Shown: positions 46,501-58,055 of the stretch, piece by piece
How positions within the stretch are numbered: the first letter of the stretch is position 1
How the letters are laid out: every line of letters begins with the position of its first letter
DNA from: Neckera pumila
Taxonomy: Eukaryota > Streptophyta > Bryopsida > Hypnales > Neckeraceae
DNA length: 64,000 nucleotides
Direction: 5' to 3'
Assembly (NCBI GenBank): GCA_963969595.1
Contig: OZ018409.1
Coordinates: forward strand, 20,988,975 to 21,052,974
Translations under genes and position numbers: made by a program
Notes under the pieces: model-generated
The model's database searches: none
Told to the model about the DNA's origin: nothing
The model's input: only the letters and a program-made list of their open reading frames with translations

Positions 46501-48021
46501 TTTTTTCCGCCTTTGGAAGCTTTGGCTGCAGCATGGTGATCATTCAGTTTGGGGGAATTCTCAAAAACCTAATGCATCTGAGAACTTTGTATCTCAACAA
46601 TGTTTTATTGATGTACAACTTTCATGTCATTTTGTGGTTTTATTAGTTATCCACTTTAGGGACAAATATCCCCATTTGTCTGTACCTCTCCATCTTACAG
46701 GTAGTGATTATTGTGAAATAATTTTCTCTAAAACTAGTGGCATGGTAGGGTTAGAGAGGGCTTATGATTTTCATGACTTGGTGGGGTCTGCAAATACCTT
46801 GAATCGATTGGCAGGTATTGAATATGGCAACAATGGGTTAAAGTTTGGACGGGTGCACAACAAGATGGAAAATGTGTGGGCCAAACTGCACCCTTTAGAG
46901 GGTGTTGAAACTCCTTGTGATTTGGGAGACTATAGTCTTATTAGTGATGATGGACAAGTCGTTGCAGCATTGCAAGAGGGTTTTAGAGAAGCCCAAAAAC
47001 TCTTGCAAATATTGAATATGGCCCCTTCACATATAGCCAAAAAAAAAGAATGGTTTCAGACCCCATGGAAGTTTGAAAAAGCTGACTGTAAACACTTAGC
47101 ATTTGTGCCAAGCAGAGCACCTATTGTTGGTGAAGATGGTGACTTGGAGGTCCTTAGAGAGACCCTGCATATGCCACCCATTGTGGATTCTGAAGAACAT
47201 GGTGGAGATCCTAACCTTAACTCTATACTTGAAGATGTTTTAGAAGATGAACTTGTGGATGATAGTCTTGATTCTTTGGCATTACTTGAAAATGAGACTC
47301 GTGATATTTTTAATGAAATGTTAGACTTCCAAGAAGTGCAAGTGTCTAGTATGGTTATCCCAGAGCAGATTGTACCTATAGTTGAATTTGGAGGTTGCCA
47401 AATTTTTAAGTCCACCCTAGTGTCACAATTAAATGGAAATCCTTTTCTTTCCAAAGATAGGTTGACAAGGGTGCGTAATTCAATTTATTTCAATAGCAAT
47501 GAAGATTACATTCAGTTGCTGCTTCTACTAACACATGCCTATTAGGGCTGGGTTCTGACTGTGGTGTTTTTTTTTTACAAAGAAGCACCTTAACAAAGTC
47601 TTCTACTGTAAAGTCTGCTTTGAAAAGGAAAAGGGGGCAAGGTGCACAAATTGGGGCCCCTTCTAGTATACTTAAGGGTGTAGATGAAGGAACTTGGTGG
47701 ATTGGACGAGTTCAAAAAATGAGAAGATGAGTTGAGACAAAGTGGGGCCTATCTAGACAGCCAATTGACCTCATGAACCGACTTGTTCAAACCAAGAACA
47801 AGAAAGGTATTTCTTCACCCTCTGCTATGGTACTACTTAATTGGTTTAGCAAGACCCCTGGACATTTGAAATATAAATATGACCATTCAGACCACAAATG
47901 GATAGATGTTGATTCTATAATTTCAACAGTAACTTTAACATATAATGCAAATTCTAAAATTTTTTCATTAGATCAAGAGGATGCAACTTCTCTTAACAAT
48001 TTTGTTGTTGCAAGAAAATAA
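43590..48021 (+). pseudogene. Zinc-finger/DDE transposase-like gene, decayed
   Basis: One protein can be followed through three frames. 43590-45213 is open except for TAA 43899, TGA 44079, TAG 44496 and TAA 45213. A frameshift at ~45380-45420 leads to a 707-codon frame (45422-47545). A second shift near the T run at ~47565 leads to the C-terminus (47581-48021, with TGA 47728). Seen: CTYC followed by LKNHLGG, a BED-like C2/H finger; ILAEDETKVKSRV and GHASDGDSRRRQL, candidate catalytic aspartates; and LTGSDYCEIIFSKTSG, a candidate catalytic Glu region. This order resembles RNase H-fold DDE transposases of hAT/P-element type, but the superfamily is not certain. At least seven lesions make it inactive. 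Terminal repeats not found. Confidence 0.6.
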
Positions 48022-48953
48022 ATTCTATTAGGGGATTCTTATATTATTTAATTGTCTTCTTCCATATTAACAGAATATTGGTTATTTATATTGGTTTATA
48101 ATTGCTTGATCTTATGATTGTCATTTCCAAATATTTTTATTTTGTATCTTTAAGGTTAATATATAATGTTATTATTAAAGTATGGACTAAGGTTCTTGAA
48201 ATTGGGTGAAAGAAATACAAGTATAAAGTATGCTAAAAATTGAAAAAGTTATTTATACTATTCTTTCTATTTATTAGATTATGAATTGTTTTTTTAATGC
48301 TTATTGGAGTTAAGGTTTTAAGGAAATTATTACAGAATGTTGTATCTAGAATAGCTGAGCAATTTTGGATATATAATTATGTTAGGCTATGATTTTAATG
48401 CAAGTTATCATGTATATGAATAAATTGGATCCTAAACCATTGCAAATGCATATATTCAGATTGAATATATGTTCTCCTAGCTTGTCATGTTCTTATGTGA
48501 ATTCAACTTTTCATGTTGAAATACTTGATGCTTTTTATAGTTCTAATGTCATGAATGTTTGATGTTTGGCTCATGTTGCTTGTCCCTCCCTATAAAAGGT
48601 TGTTTGGAATACATGGCATAGAATTTACAAAACTAAGGTTGCATTGCACATTCTTATTTGTTATCTGAAATTTACACTTGTACCATGGCATTGCATATAT
48701 CAACAAAATTAAATACAAATGAAAAATGTTTGTTTATGGTGTTTATTGTATATGTATATGAAAAAATTGGATACATATATTTTATATGTAAAATAGCCCA
48801 ATTATAAAATTGGCATGAAAGAATTTATAAAAAATCATAGGGTACTGAAAATATGCCTTTGGTAGCTTTTTATGCAAAAATAGGATCACCTTAAATACAA
48901 TAATGAAGGTAAATAGCCCTACATCAAATACCCCTTTAACTCAGGTGTATACC
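48022..48953. other. AT-rich non-coding stretch
   Basis: No ORF or repeat I can support. It lies downstream of both the transposase-like gene and the convergent NLR gene, so it may hold their 3' ends. Confidence 0.4.
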
Positions 48954-51589
48954 TTAAATTATGAGGAGTGATCTCCCCGGGGAGAGATTCAACTCAATAA
49001 GAGAAACCAACCCACAAATGCTCTCAGGGAGCATAACCAAGGATCTACACCCTTGAAGATCCAACTCTGTAAGGTGTTCCAAACCTCCAATGCTATGAGG
49101 AAGCACTTCCAAGGATTCACATCTTGAGAGATTCAACTCATTGAGAAAGTTCAACCCGCTAATGCTCTCGGGGAGCTCCCTCAAAGATCTATACCCTTGA
49201 AGATCCAACTTTGTAAGACAGTTCAAGTGTCCAATGCTATATGGAAGCACTTCCAAGGATTCACATGTAGAGAGATTCAACTCAATGAGAGAGTTCAATT
49301 TGCCCATGCTTTCCAGGAGCTCAATCAAGGATCCACACCCTTGAAGATCCATCTTTGTAAGACATTTCAAGCCTCCAATGCTGTAAGAAAGTACTTTCAA
49401 GGATTCACATCCTGAGAGATTCAACTCAGTGAGAGGGTTTAACTTGCGCATGCTATGAGGGAGCTCAGTCAAAGATTTACACCCTTGAAGATCCAACTTT
49501 AAAAGAGATTTTAATCCTCCAATGCTTTGAGGAAGCTCTTGCAAGGATTCACATCCAGAGAGATTCAACTCAATGAGAGAGTTGAACCCGCCAATACTCT
49601 CAGGGAGCTCAATCAAAGATTCACACCCCTGAAGATCCAACTTTATAAGACAGTTCAAGCTTCCAATGCTTTGGGGAAGCATTTGCAAGAATTGACATTC
49701 AGAGAGATTCAGCTCAATGAGAGAGTTCAATTTGTTGATGCTCTCAGGGAGCTCAATCAAGGAACCACCCCCGTGAAGATCCAAAACCAGAAGAGATCGC
49801 AATCCACAAAACTCCGGAAGCATTTCATCAAAGTGATTTCTTGAGAGGTCTAGATATTGCAAGGCTCGCAAGCTGGAAAAGAATCTTTTTGGAATATATA
49901 ATCGTTTCCTACGAGTAGAAATTGCTTGTAACAAACATACTTGAAGATGAGGAGCATGAAGTTGGTTTGGCCATTCCAAAATATTGCTTTGCACAAATGA
50001 CATCCTTTGCATCTTCTTTAATGAACTGTTTGCAAAAGGTGATGCCAATATTTTTCCTGATTGAAACCAACATTTGTATGCACAATCATCCGGTTTGGCT
50101 GTGTTAATGATGTATATTGCAAGATCTCGCAAAATGTAATGTATAGTAATGTATCCAAATTCATGATTCCAATCAATCATGGACCGCTTCACAAGAGTTT
50201 CAAGATGGGCCATGGCTACATCTTTTGGATTCTGTACATCAAGTACATCAAATAATCCTTCCGTAATCCATATCTTGAATAAATCTCTTATTTGGATCTT
50301 GTAGTCTTCTGGAAATGCAGCACAATACAAAAAACACATCTTCATCACATCATGCTTTAAATGATTGTAACTCATTTTTAGACAATGATGCAACTCATCA
50401 TCCACATTGGAGTTCAATGTTGGCTTTGATTGTCTCAATTCTAATAAAGCAAAACGCCACTCCTCCATTTCATGCTTGTCTAACATAGCACTACCAATCA
50501 CTTTCAAGGCTAGAAGAAGACCTGTGCATTCCTTACAAACCTCTCTTGCCAAGTCTTCTGATATGTCTGGTGGAGGAGTGCCACTTTCAACTGCATGAGC
50601 ACAGAACAATGTCCAACTGTCCTCATTTGAGAGCAATAACATCTCTTCAACTTCAACATGAACTTTGGAGAGGATTGTCACACTGCAGGTTGTTATCAAA
50701 GTGGTAGACCTAGGAGATGAGGCAATATTCAACCAATACATCATTTCTTGATGATCAAATTGGTTTTCCCACACATCATCTAATATTAAGAACACCTTCT
50801 TTTTTGTAAATGCATTCCATAAATATGTACGTTGGTCTTCTTGGTTGCAATGAGCATACTCTTCTTCAAATGCACCATCATTCAAGAGCTTCTCCATGGT
50901 TTTGTACAAGTCAGGAATTCTAGCATCCACGCCAACTGTAATCAACAAGATACCTTGTGATTCATAAATGGCTTTGATGTCTTCATCATTGTTCAATTGC
51001 TCGGCAAGCAAAGTTTTTCCAACTCCACCTCTTCCTTGCAAACCAAGAAAAGTGGGCTTGGCTTTTGTGTGGCTTGCCAATATGGATGTCTTTAGTTTGT
51101 TGAATGGTTTCTCCACCCCTACAATCAATAGAGGAGTTGATTTTGTTACATCAACTTTTGATTTTGATTGCTTCAAAGTTGAGTTTGAAGATTGGATATT
51201 GACACCAAGTGTGGCTAGAATTGCATTCAACCTTGCCTCATCAATTTGATCATTAATGAGCCTTAAGCGAGATGGTAACTTGCACCATTGCCACACCTTC
51301 ATCAATCTTACCCACTTGCCACCTTCGGACTCTAGAAGACATTCTTCTAGAACACTTTGAGCATTGATGAGTATTGTATTGAATTCCGACAACCAATTCA
51401 AATGAACTTGCTCCCAAATGATTGGATTTTTCTTAGCAACTTCTAAAATAGGTACAATTTTATCCACCTTCATCTTGAGAACTTTGCAACTCTCTTTGAT
51501 ACTAATTGCTCCTTTGCTAGCATCAATCACCTCTTTGAGAAACAAACTCACAACTGCTCCGACCAATGCAAGAGTGAAAAGTGGATCCC
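48954..51589 (-). CDS. NLR gene, exon 2: RPW8-like domain, NB-ARC and LRRs
   Basis: The exon starts after TTGCCACAG at 51590 and runs 878 codons to TAA. Residues ~1-125 form an RPW8-like helical domain. NB-ARC follows: P-loop GRGGVGKT, kinase-2 VFLILDDVW, RNBS-B TTLITTCS, GLPL variant CTGLLLAL, RNBS-D CFLYCAAFPED, and IHY in place of MHD. Then come about 13 leucine-rich repeats alternating LIELNLSGCESL and LLKLDLQGCKSL. The last repeat breaks at AATCTCTC, where a CCCCGGGGAGATCACT sequence also seen at 34559 and 63578 takes over, so the C-terminus is probably truncated. NLRs sense pathogen effectors; the altered MHD could change nucleotide control. An isolated ATG start is not available at the exon's 5' end, which supports splicing to exon 1. 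Confidence 0.88.
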
Positions 51590-53304
51590 CTGTGGCAAGT
51601 TGGCAACCTATAAATTTGCCAAGAACATTTAGACTATGATATCAATATAGAGAAGAGTATAAACATTGCACCCTCATCAAAAACTCAAAATGAATATAGA
51701 CAAGATATAATTGACCTTAATTTTCTACACACCTCAATGTAAAATGAAAGTGCTGAAATTGACATGCAAATTCTATAGAGAGCAATAGATACATGTATTA
51801 TAAAATCCATTATCAAAAAAATTACCAAATTGGTAGCATAGCCTAATAGAAGTGGTCAATGTTGTAAATTTCCAACACAACAAACCATTCCAAAGTTTAT
51901 CAAATTCCATGTTCACTGATGAAATTGTCACCTTCAAGCAATCTTAAAATTACTTTGAATGAAACTTGTACACAAGACACAAAATCTACTTTTTTATGTT
52001 TGAAATATGTATATGTCAAATTATTTCAAGGAAATAAATGGTTGCCTTGCCCTCATGGGAAGGATGAATCTTTCAATTAATTTCTCCACAAATAGACAAT
52101 TGTATGAGCTAGTGATAGTAATCAAAATTAATATTTTCAATTAATTTGCTATAGAGTTTTATAGATTTTCTACACGAGTAGACGAAAAGAGTCATTAGGT
52201 CTTCCCCATGTCATTAGAATGTCCAAAAATATTAGCATCATCAAGGTCATCAAACATGCCTTAACCCCTACAGGACTTGATCCATAGTGAAATGGTCAAG
52301 CTTCTACTTTGAGCTAAATTTAGCCTTTTAAATTATGTTCAAACAAAAATCTTATATTTTTATTAGTTAAACACTGACTTATATATCATTGTGAGAAATT
52401 TCAATTTGTTTCATGAAAATTGTAATTATAATAATTTTTGTTGCTAAAATTGAATATAAATAAGTAAAAATAGCAAAAACATTCCAAATGATTTGAAATT
52501 TTCTCAATAGATACAAGTAGCAATGAAGATTATTGTGAAAAAATTTCAATTGGTTATTCTAATTTTTACACCCAAAATAGCCACAACAAAGACCTTGAAG
52601 TCAAATTCTATTACCAAACCAAATTTATTGCTAATGGAAAATGCATTTTCTATTTATGTTGTGTTTGGAAAATAATTTTTGATAAAAATAATTTTTAATG
52701 AAAAAAGAAAATTATTATAATTTTCTAAAGCTAAAGGTGGGAATCAAATTATATCAATTAAAACATATATTAGAATGATCTGTAGTTTATACCACAAATG
52801 AAGGATAGAATGAAAAAAATAATTTTATAGTTTAAATGTAAAATAAAGTAAAGAAAATAAAATATGAATGAAAAACATTTTATCCTATGTTAGTTAGATT
52901 CTAACACATGGAGCTTTCAATTGCATTAACACTTTCAATTTTGAATATTTTTCAAAATTTTGAAATGGAGTAGAAACAAAACTTGTCAAGCTTCGTTTTC
53001 TTAGTTTAAATCAGTAGTTATTTTGAAAGTTACAATTGAGGTTGACCAAGGCACATCCACTTTGGATGCATGGACTTTTAGGAGTTAGACAATCATAGTC
53101 TTTTCCATAGACACATTCAACATCAAGTTGTTGAAATCATCATTTCCTTTTATGGTTTTGATATCCGAAAGTTGGAAAAGTTAACTTCCTAATGTATAAA
53201 GTACATTTCCTAATGTAATCATCCAGTTCATTTCACTCACTAATAAACTACCACATCCTAATGCACACCTCAATTACAACTTAATTCTCAGGAAACAAAC
53301 GTAC
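51590..53304 (-). other. Phase-1 intron of the kinase-NLR gene (1715 nt)
   Basis: The donor is CAAG|GTACGT at 53305/53304 and the acceptor TTGCCACAG|GGG at 51590/51589. Joining gives GGG GAT CCA, in frame with the RPW8-like domain, and the summed exons are exactly 1368 codons including stop. Parts of this intron are also present at the NLR paralogue (32640-34184). The middle ~1.2 kb, holding a repeat at 52261-52850, is absent there. Confidence 0.75.
52261..52850 (+). mobile_element. TTAA-starting repeat in the NLR intron (family 2, copy 1)
   Basis: Starts TTAACCCCTACAGGACTTGA and is similar over ~590 bp to the reverse complement of 57237-57837, including ATCATTGTGRGAAATTT and CCAAATGATTTGAAAT. 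Its right end is not sharply defined. Confidence 0.6.
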
Positions 53305-54772
53305 CTTGCTGTTTAGCAAGCAATCTTGGTGAAGTCTCTCTGGTAGTTCTTAGAAGTACTTGAAGCTGCGCAAGCAAAAGCATAACCACCACCTCCGAAA
53401 ACTTGATACTTCCATCTAAACACCTTGTAATGCACTTTGTCAATGATTCTGGAATTGCACATCCAGGTCTGTTCTGGATTTTGTCGAATTGCTCTTTTGG
53501 CTCCTCAGAAATCCCCATCACTCTTTCCTCAAGCTCCCAATGTAATGGCTCCGTGGATAGAACTTCCAAGCAAATCAAGCCAAATTGGTAAATATTCTGC
53601 TGGGCCAGCGACTCAAAATCATTCTGAGAATGAAACTGAAAGTCACCTAATTTAACAAGGTATTTAGTATCATTCTTGTCCAGCTTGGATCTGCCTGCAG
53701 CTTCTTTAAACAAAACATCAGAAATTTTGAGATGAGGATGGGTGAGACCCATGTCATGAAGATATAGCATAGCTTTGGCAATTTGTAACAGAATATCCAA
53801 CACCACGTTCATTATAAAGGACGATTTTTCAACTCTTAAACGCCTTCTTATGAGATCTTTGAGATCTCCCTCCATGAGCTCCATCATCAAAAATAAGAAG
53901 CCATTTTCTCTCCAATAGCTCATCAATGATACGATATGTGGATGGCACAAACGTGCAATAACAGGCGGCCTCCGGTCCAAATTCTGCACTCTCTTCAAAG
54001 CATATTCTGTTTCAGAGTCTTTGCATTTGATGACCAATCCTGAACTACTGATCCCCAAAAAAACTTGCGTGAGATCAACCTCAAGCTCATCTCCCACCCG
54101 CGATGGTTTCTGAGCGTACAGCACTGGTGCCAAAACCTTTCCTTCAATAATGAATCTTTCTTCTGCACTCTGCAGAACAAATTTGTCCAACAGTTCCCCA
54201 CTCTCCGGCTTCAGCAATCCAACCAAGCTCGATGGTCCTTCAGTTTCTTGCACAAACACCTCAATTCCATATGATGGCAGGTGCCTTGAAGAACCATCAC
54301 ATCTACTCCACCATAAGTAAAGTTTTTGCATAAAACTTGGCAATCTTGAAGAAGACGGATCCAACACACCCTTGGGTGTCACAAGAAACCTCTCTCCATG
54401 AGATGCGGTCCTTAAGGGAGCATTATATATCAGCACCCATGTCCACCACCGTAAATCCAAGAAAACTTCAAGATAATGCTCCCCAGTGTCATGCCTTCGT
54501 CTGCTGGTCGAATCCTTGGACTTGAAACAAGCTTCCTTCACTAGGGTTATGGCCCTCCCCAACACACAGTCCAGTTCTTGGAGCACCGGCCAGTGAGCTT
54601 CCAAGGTTGAGCTAGAAAGATGACACAAGACCCTCTCTGTGCCGCACAACTGTTGTAGCAAATTCGAGAACTAACTATCGTTCCTTCTTTTATGTTGAAG
54701 AAATTGTTCATTAAAGTACACCCATTTTACCAGGTGTCGTATGGAATCGATGGTAGTCTCCAAGTGATCCAT
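53305..54772 (-). pseudogene. NLR gene, exon 1: N-terminal helical region and pseudokinase domain (in-frame TAG at codon 34)
   Basis: The frame from ATG 54772 (first after an in-frame TAA) runs to the donor at 53305, 489 codons plus one base. TAG 54673-54671 interrupts codon 34; alternatively a 60-nt GT-AG intron (54730-54671) would remove it in frame. A helical region comes first, then a kinase fold at ~237-469: weak glycine loop (FLGISSSGLV), Lys in EYALKRV, Glu/hinge LMMELMEGDL. The catalytic loop is HPHLKISDVL instead of HRDLKxxN, and DFG is DFQ. Loss of the catalytic Asp suggests a pseudokinase. Fused to RPW8-NB-ARC-LRR by exon 2, this matches the moss kinase-NLR class. It may be functional, or a recent pseudogene if the TAG is translated as stop. 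Confidence 0.75.
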
Positions 54773-56307
54773 CTTGATCTTGGCTCCAATTATCTTGGCT
54801 CTTTAGGTGGCGCTGCTGGAGGTGGCTCAAAAATGACCTTCCCTATCAGAAATTTGGAGATGCAACACGTTGAGTCGTTCCGAACTAGCTATCGTACGAG
54901 CACTTTCCATTCCGCCTGTAACCCTTCATGATTCAGTTAACGCTGAAACCCTAGCACACACAATCTGTGTCAAAAAAAAAGATCGACTCGAGAATCTCTA
55001 AAAACTTAGTACCACACAATCACGAACCGGGACGTCATAGTGATCAACTATGGCATTGTTTGCTTGTAGTGTAATGCAGGGTTATGTTGGCAGAGCGTTT
55101 TTATACTAATGCTAACAGCGGATGATTATATGTTTCTGTGCTTGGGATGAGGAAGGAGGCACGGAGACCTGAAATGTCAAAGGCCTTTTATTCCATGAGC
55201 ATTTATGGAGAACCGCGTAAAAAGTAACCCTTACTGTAAAAATTGCAACAACACATTTTGCTTGTTATGTTCCATAACATATTTTTTCGAAGCATATGAT
55301 TTCCTGAATTCATTGATTTAGAAATTGAGGAGATTCAACTGAGTGTTACAAAGGGAATTGAAGTAGGCCGCAGCACTTGGTGTACTGTTGAATGGAATGC
55401 TGAGGAGCACTGTTAAAGTAGTGCCGTCATATTTCTTGCATTCGGGGTATAATTGTGATTACCTTCACTCAATGAGGACGAATTGTAGGGAAAGGAAAAC
55501 AGAAGCTTTACGATTGAGAAGGGGGCAGAATGAAAAGAGCTTGTAGAATTTGGTGAACCATGCATTGAGGGCGGGTGTCGCTGAGACTGTATGTGAATTG
55601 AATGGCGAAGAACAAGGAGGAGAGCAGGTTCGCTGAAGAAGTAGTCAGTGAAAGCAAATGTTCATGAGGTGTGACTTTCTCAGAATGTGGAATACAAGAG
55701 TATAACTAACATGTTGTTGGTTTTGTGTCAGGTTGATGCAATGAGGAGACGCTTTTGTGACGATTGAGATGTATAGTATCGGAAGATTTGGTATGTCTTC
55801 CAGAAATGCGAGCATGTAAAGGTAAACATAGCAAAAGTGATGGAAGGGGCACGTTCATGACAGGATCGGGAAGTGGAGATCTGGAATGCTGTAACAGAAT
55901 GGGAGAGAGAAGGTGTTGAAAAGGTAGTGATTTGTAAATCGATATTTATTTTCAAAATCAGTTCATGGTCCTATGAACGTCATAATTACAAAAGTAGAAG
56001 TCATAAGCACTTATAAGTAGAGAATTGAAGAATCGTTCGGAAAGTAGTATTAAGGAAAATGAGGTAATGGTACTGACTACTGATCTGTACAGGAGGAAAC
56101 CAAAACGATGCCATTGCACGTGATTCACTGTGAAGTAAGCAGAATGCCAATCTTCGAGGTTAACTTCAATTCAATGACATGCAGTTGTGGGTAGCACTTC
56201 AGTGAGTCCTCAGCTGAAGCAGCAATGTCCTTGAGGGCGAGGGGCGTCATCCAGTACTAAAGGAATTGGCGGAAGGACATGTCGGAAGACTTTGCAGTGA
56301 GGAAGTC
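54773..56307. other. Upstream region of the kinase-NLR gene and spacer
   Basis: No supportable ORF. The 54773-55100 part would hold the 5' UTR or promoter of the minus-strand gene; I see no convincing TATA box. Confidence 0.35.
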
Positions 56308-57107
56308 TCACCAGATGCGGCAGTTGTCTTCGTCCATTTCCATGTCGCTTCCTTCTGTGCCGTCCTCGGAAAGGCGGGTAACTTTGAAGTGCAAAGGCCC
56401 AACGAGCGTGAATCGGAGACGGTTTCCTTTGACAAGAGCATGTCGTTTTGTGAAGTCTTTCCAGCCAGAACTGAAAGAAGCACGAGGCTGGAATTTGTAT
56501 TCGTTGACGTTGACGGTGACCGGCCATTGGAAAATGGATCCATCAAACTGTAGTGTGACTTGATGGTGCTCGAATTCATGTTGGCACGTTCTATAAAACG
56601 AAGCGGGCACGATTTTCAAGGCCGATTTTCATAGGTAAGCACTTTCATCAGTTCACCGTTTTTGAAGAAGAAGTATCCGAATCAGGGTAAATCATGAGTT
56701 AATGACAAGTAGCATCGGAATTTCTGTAGTGACTGTTACTTGCAGTGTGTATTGTGAACGCATAAGTCCAATTGACAGAAATGCAACAACTAAGCAGAAT
56801 GGAATGCTAAGTGAACAGAGAAGGAAATGGCAGAAATGCGATTAGGAAGATGTATCGGAAGTGGTAATTGAATGTGCGGGAGCATGAGTAAGGCCACAAT
56901 AGTAATCGGAAGATCTAATGTGATTAGAAATGCAGGAAGAAGTCAACAGGAATGGGAAAGGTTCTGAAGAAGTGGAGGAAAGAAGGCGGAGACACTTACC
57001 AAGCGCTGACGGGAAGAAGTTTTCAGGGTTTTGTCGAACCATGCTTCATCCGATCCAGCCGGACTGCCTTCCGCATCTGTGTTGGTTCCGTGAAAGTTAT
57101 ACGACAT
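56308..57107 (-). pseudogene. B3 DNA-binding domain gene remnant
   Basis: 56619-56308 encodes the second half of a B3 domain: VPASFYRTCQHEFEHHQVTL, then QWPVTV, FSSGWKDFTKRHALVKGN and FKVTRL. Just upstream, FFFKNGELMKVLTYENRP fits the first B3 strand but lies in a different frame. One base is missing at about 56620, so the domain is broken. A possible first exon runs from ATG 57107 (MSYNFHGTNTDAEG) to a donor TTG|GTAAGTG at 57000/56999. B3 proteins of this sort (REM-like) are plant transcription factors acting in the nucleus. A clean acceptor for exon 2 was not found, and the 3' end after an acidic tail is uncertain. Confidence 0.55.
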
Positions 57108-57236
57108 AATGGAATGCGAAGAAACCAGTGCCAGCGGAAGGACAACGGAAATTGGTAGAGAAATGACAAGTATGGAGCTGCAGCAAAGGAACGACAATGA
57201 AGACAGGGTAATGAAAAACAGTACGGTGCACGGATG

Positions 57237-57837
57237 AATGAAGGATGGAATGAGAAACAAAATTCTATAATTCAAGTATAAAATAATTTTCAGATTATTC
57301 GAATATATATATTATAGTTTATATAATTTGATATCCACCTTTAGCTTTAAAATATCACATTAATTTGAGTTTTTCATCAAAATTATTGAAAAAAAAAACA
57401 TAATTAGAAAATGTATTTTTGCACTAGCAAAAAAATATCAAAATTTTATACATCTATTAAATAAAAGGATAAATTTGTTTTGATAGTTGAATTTGACTTT
57501 AAGGTGTTTGTTGTGGTTGTTTTGGTTGTAAAAAATAAAATAACCAATTGAAAATTTTTTCCACTAATTTCTATTGCTACTTGTAACTCTTGAATTAATT
57601 TCAAATCATTTGGATTTTTTTTCCTATTTTTATTTGTTTATGGTCATTTTTTTGCAACAAAAATGATAACAATTACAATTTTTCATGAAACAAATTAAAA
57701 TTTCCCACAATGATATATAATTTAGAATCTCAAGTGATAAAAATATAAGATTCTTTTTAACACAATTTTAAATGCTAAATTTAGCTCAGAGAGGAAGTTT
57801 GACCATTTTACAATGGATCAAGACGTTTAAGGATTAA
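57237..57837 (-). mobile_element. TTAA-starting repeat (family 2, copy 2)
   Basis: On the minus strand it starts TTAATCCTTAAACGTCTTGA and follows the copy at 52261-52850. It separates the B3 remnant from the LRR pseudogene. Confidence 0.6.
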
Positions 57838-58055
57838 CATTTGATTAAATAGAATCTGAGTGAAATTGTAGGTAGTGAGTGGATTGAAAATTAAATTGGC
57901 AATGTACTTGGTTGTTTTTAGTGAGTGATTGTTTCATTTTGTTTCCAAGTATTTGACCGTCAACGCGTCAAAGTCTGAGCGAGTATTTTTTTTGTCCAGC
58001 AACCAAAAGCAAGTGTCACCTGCTTGTTAAGTGGATGAACTACTTTTTAATATTA

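Noticed and set aside
49197..49844. Plus-strand ORFs opposite the LRR region
   Set aside because: Mirror of the repeated LRR codons on the minus strand.
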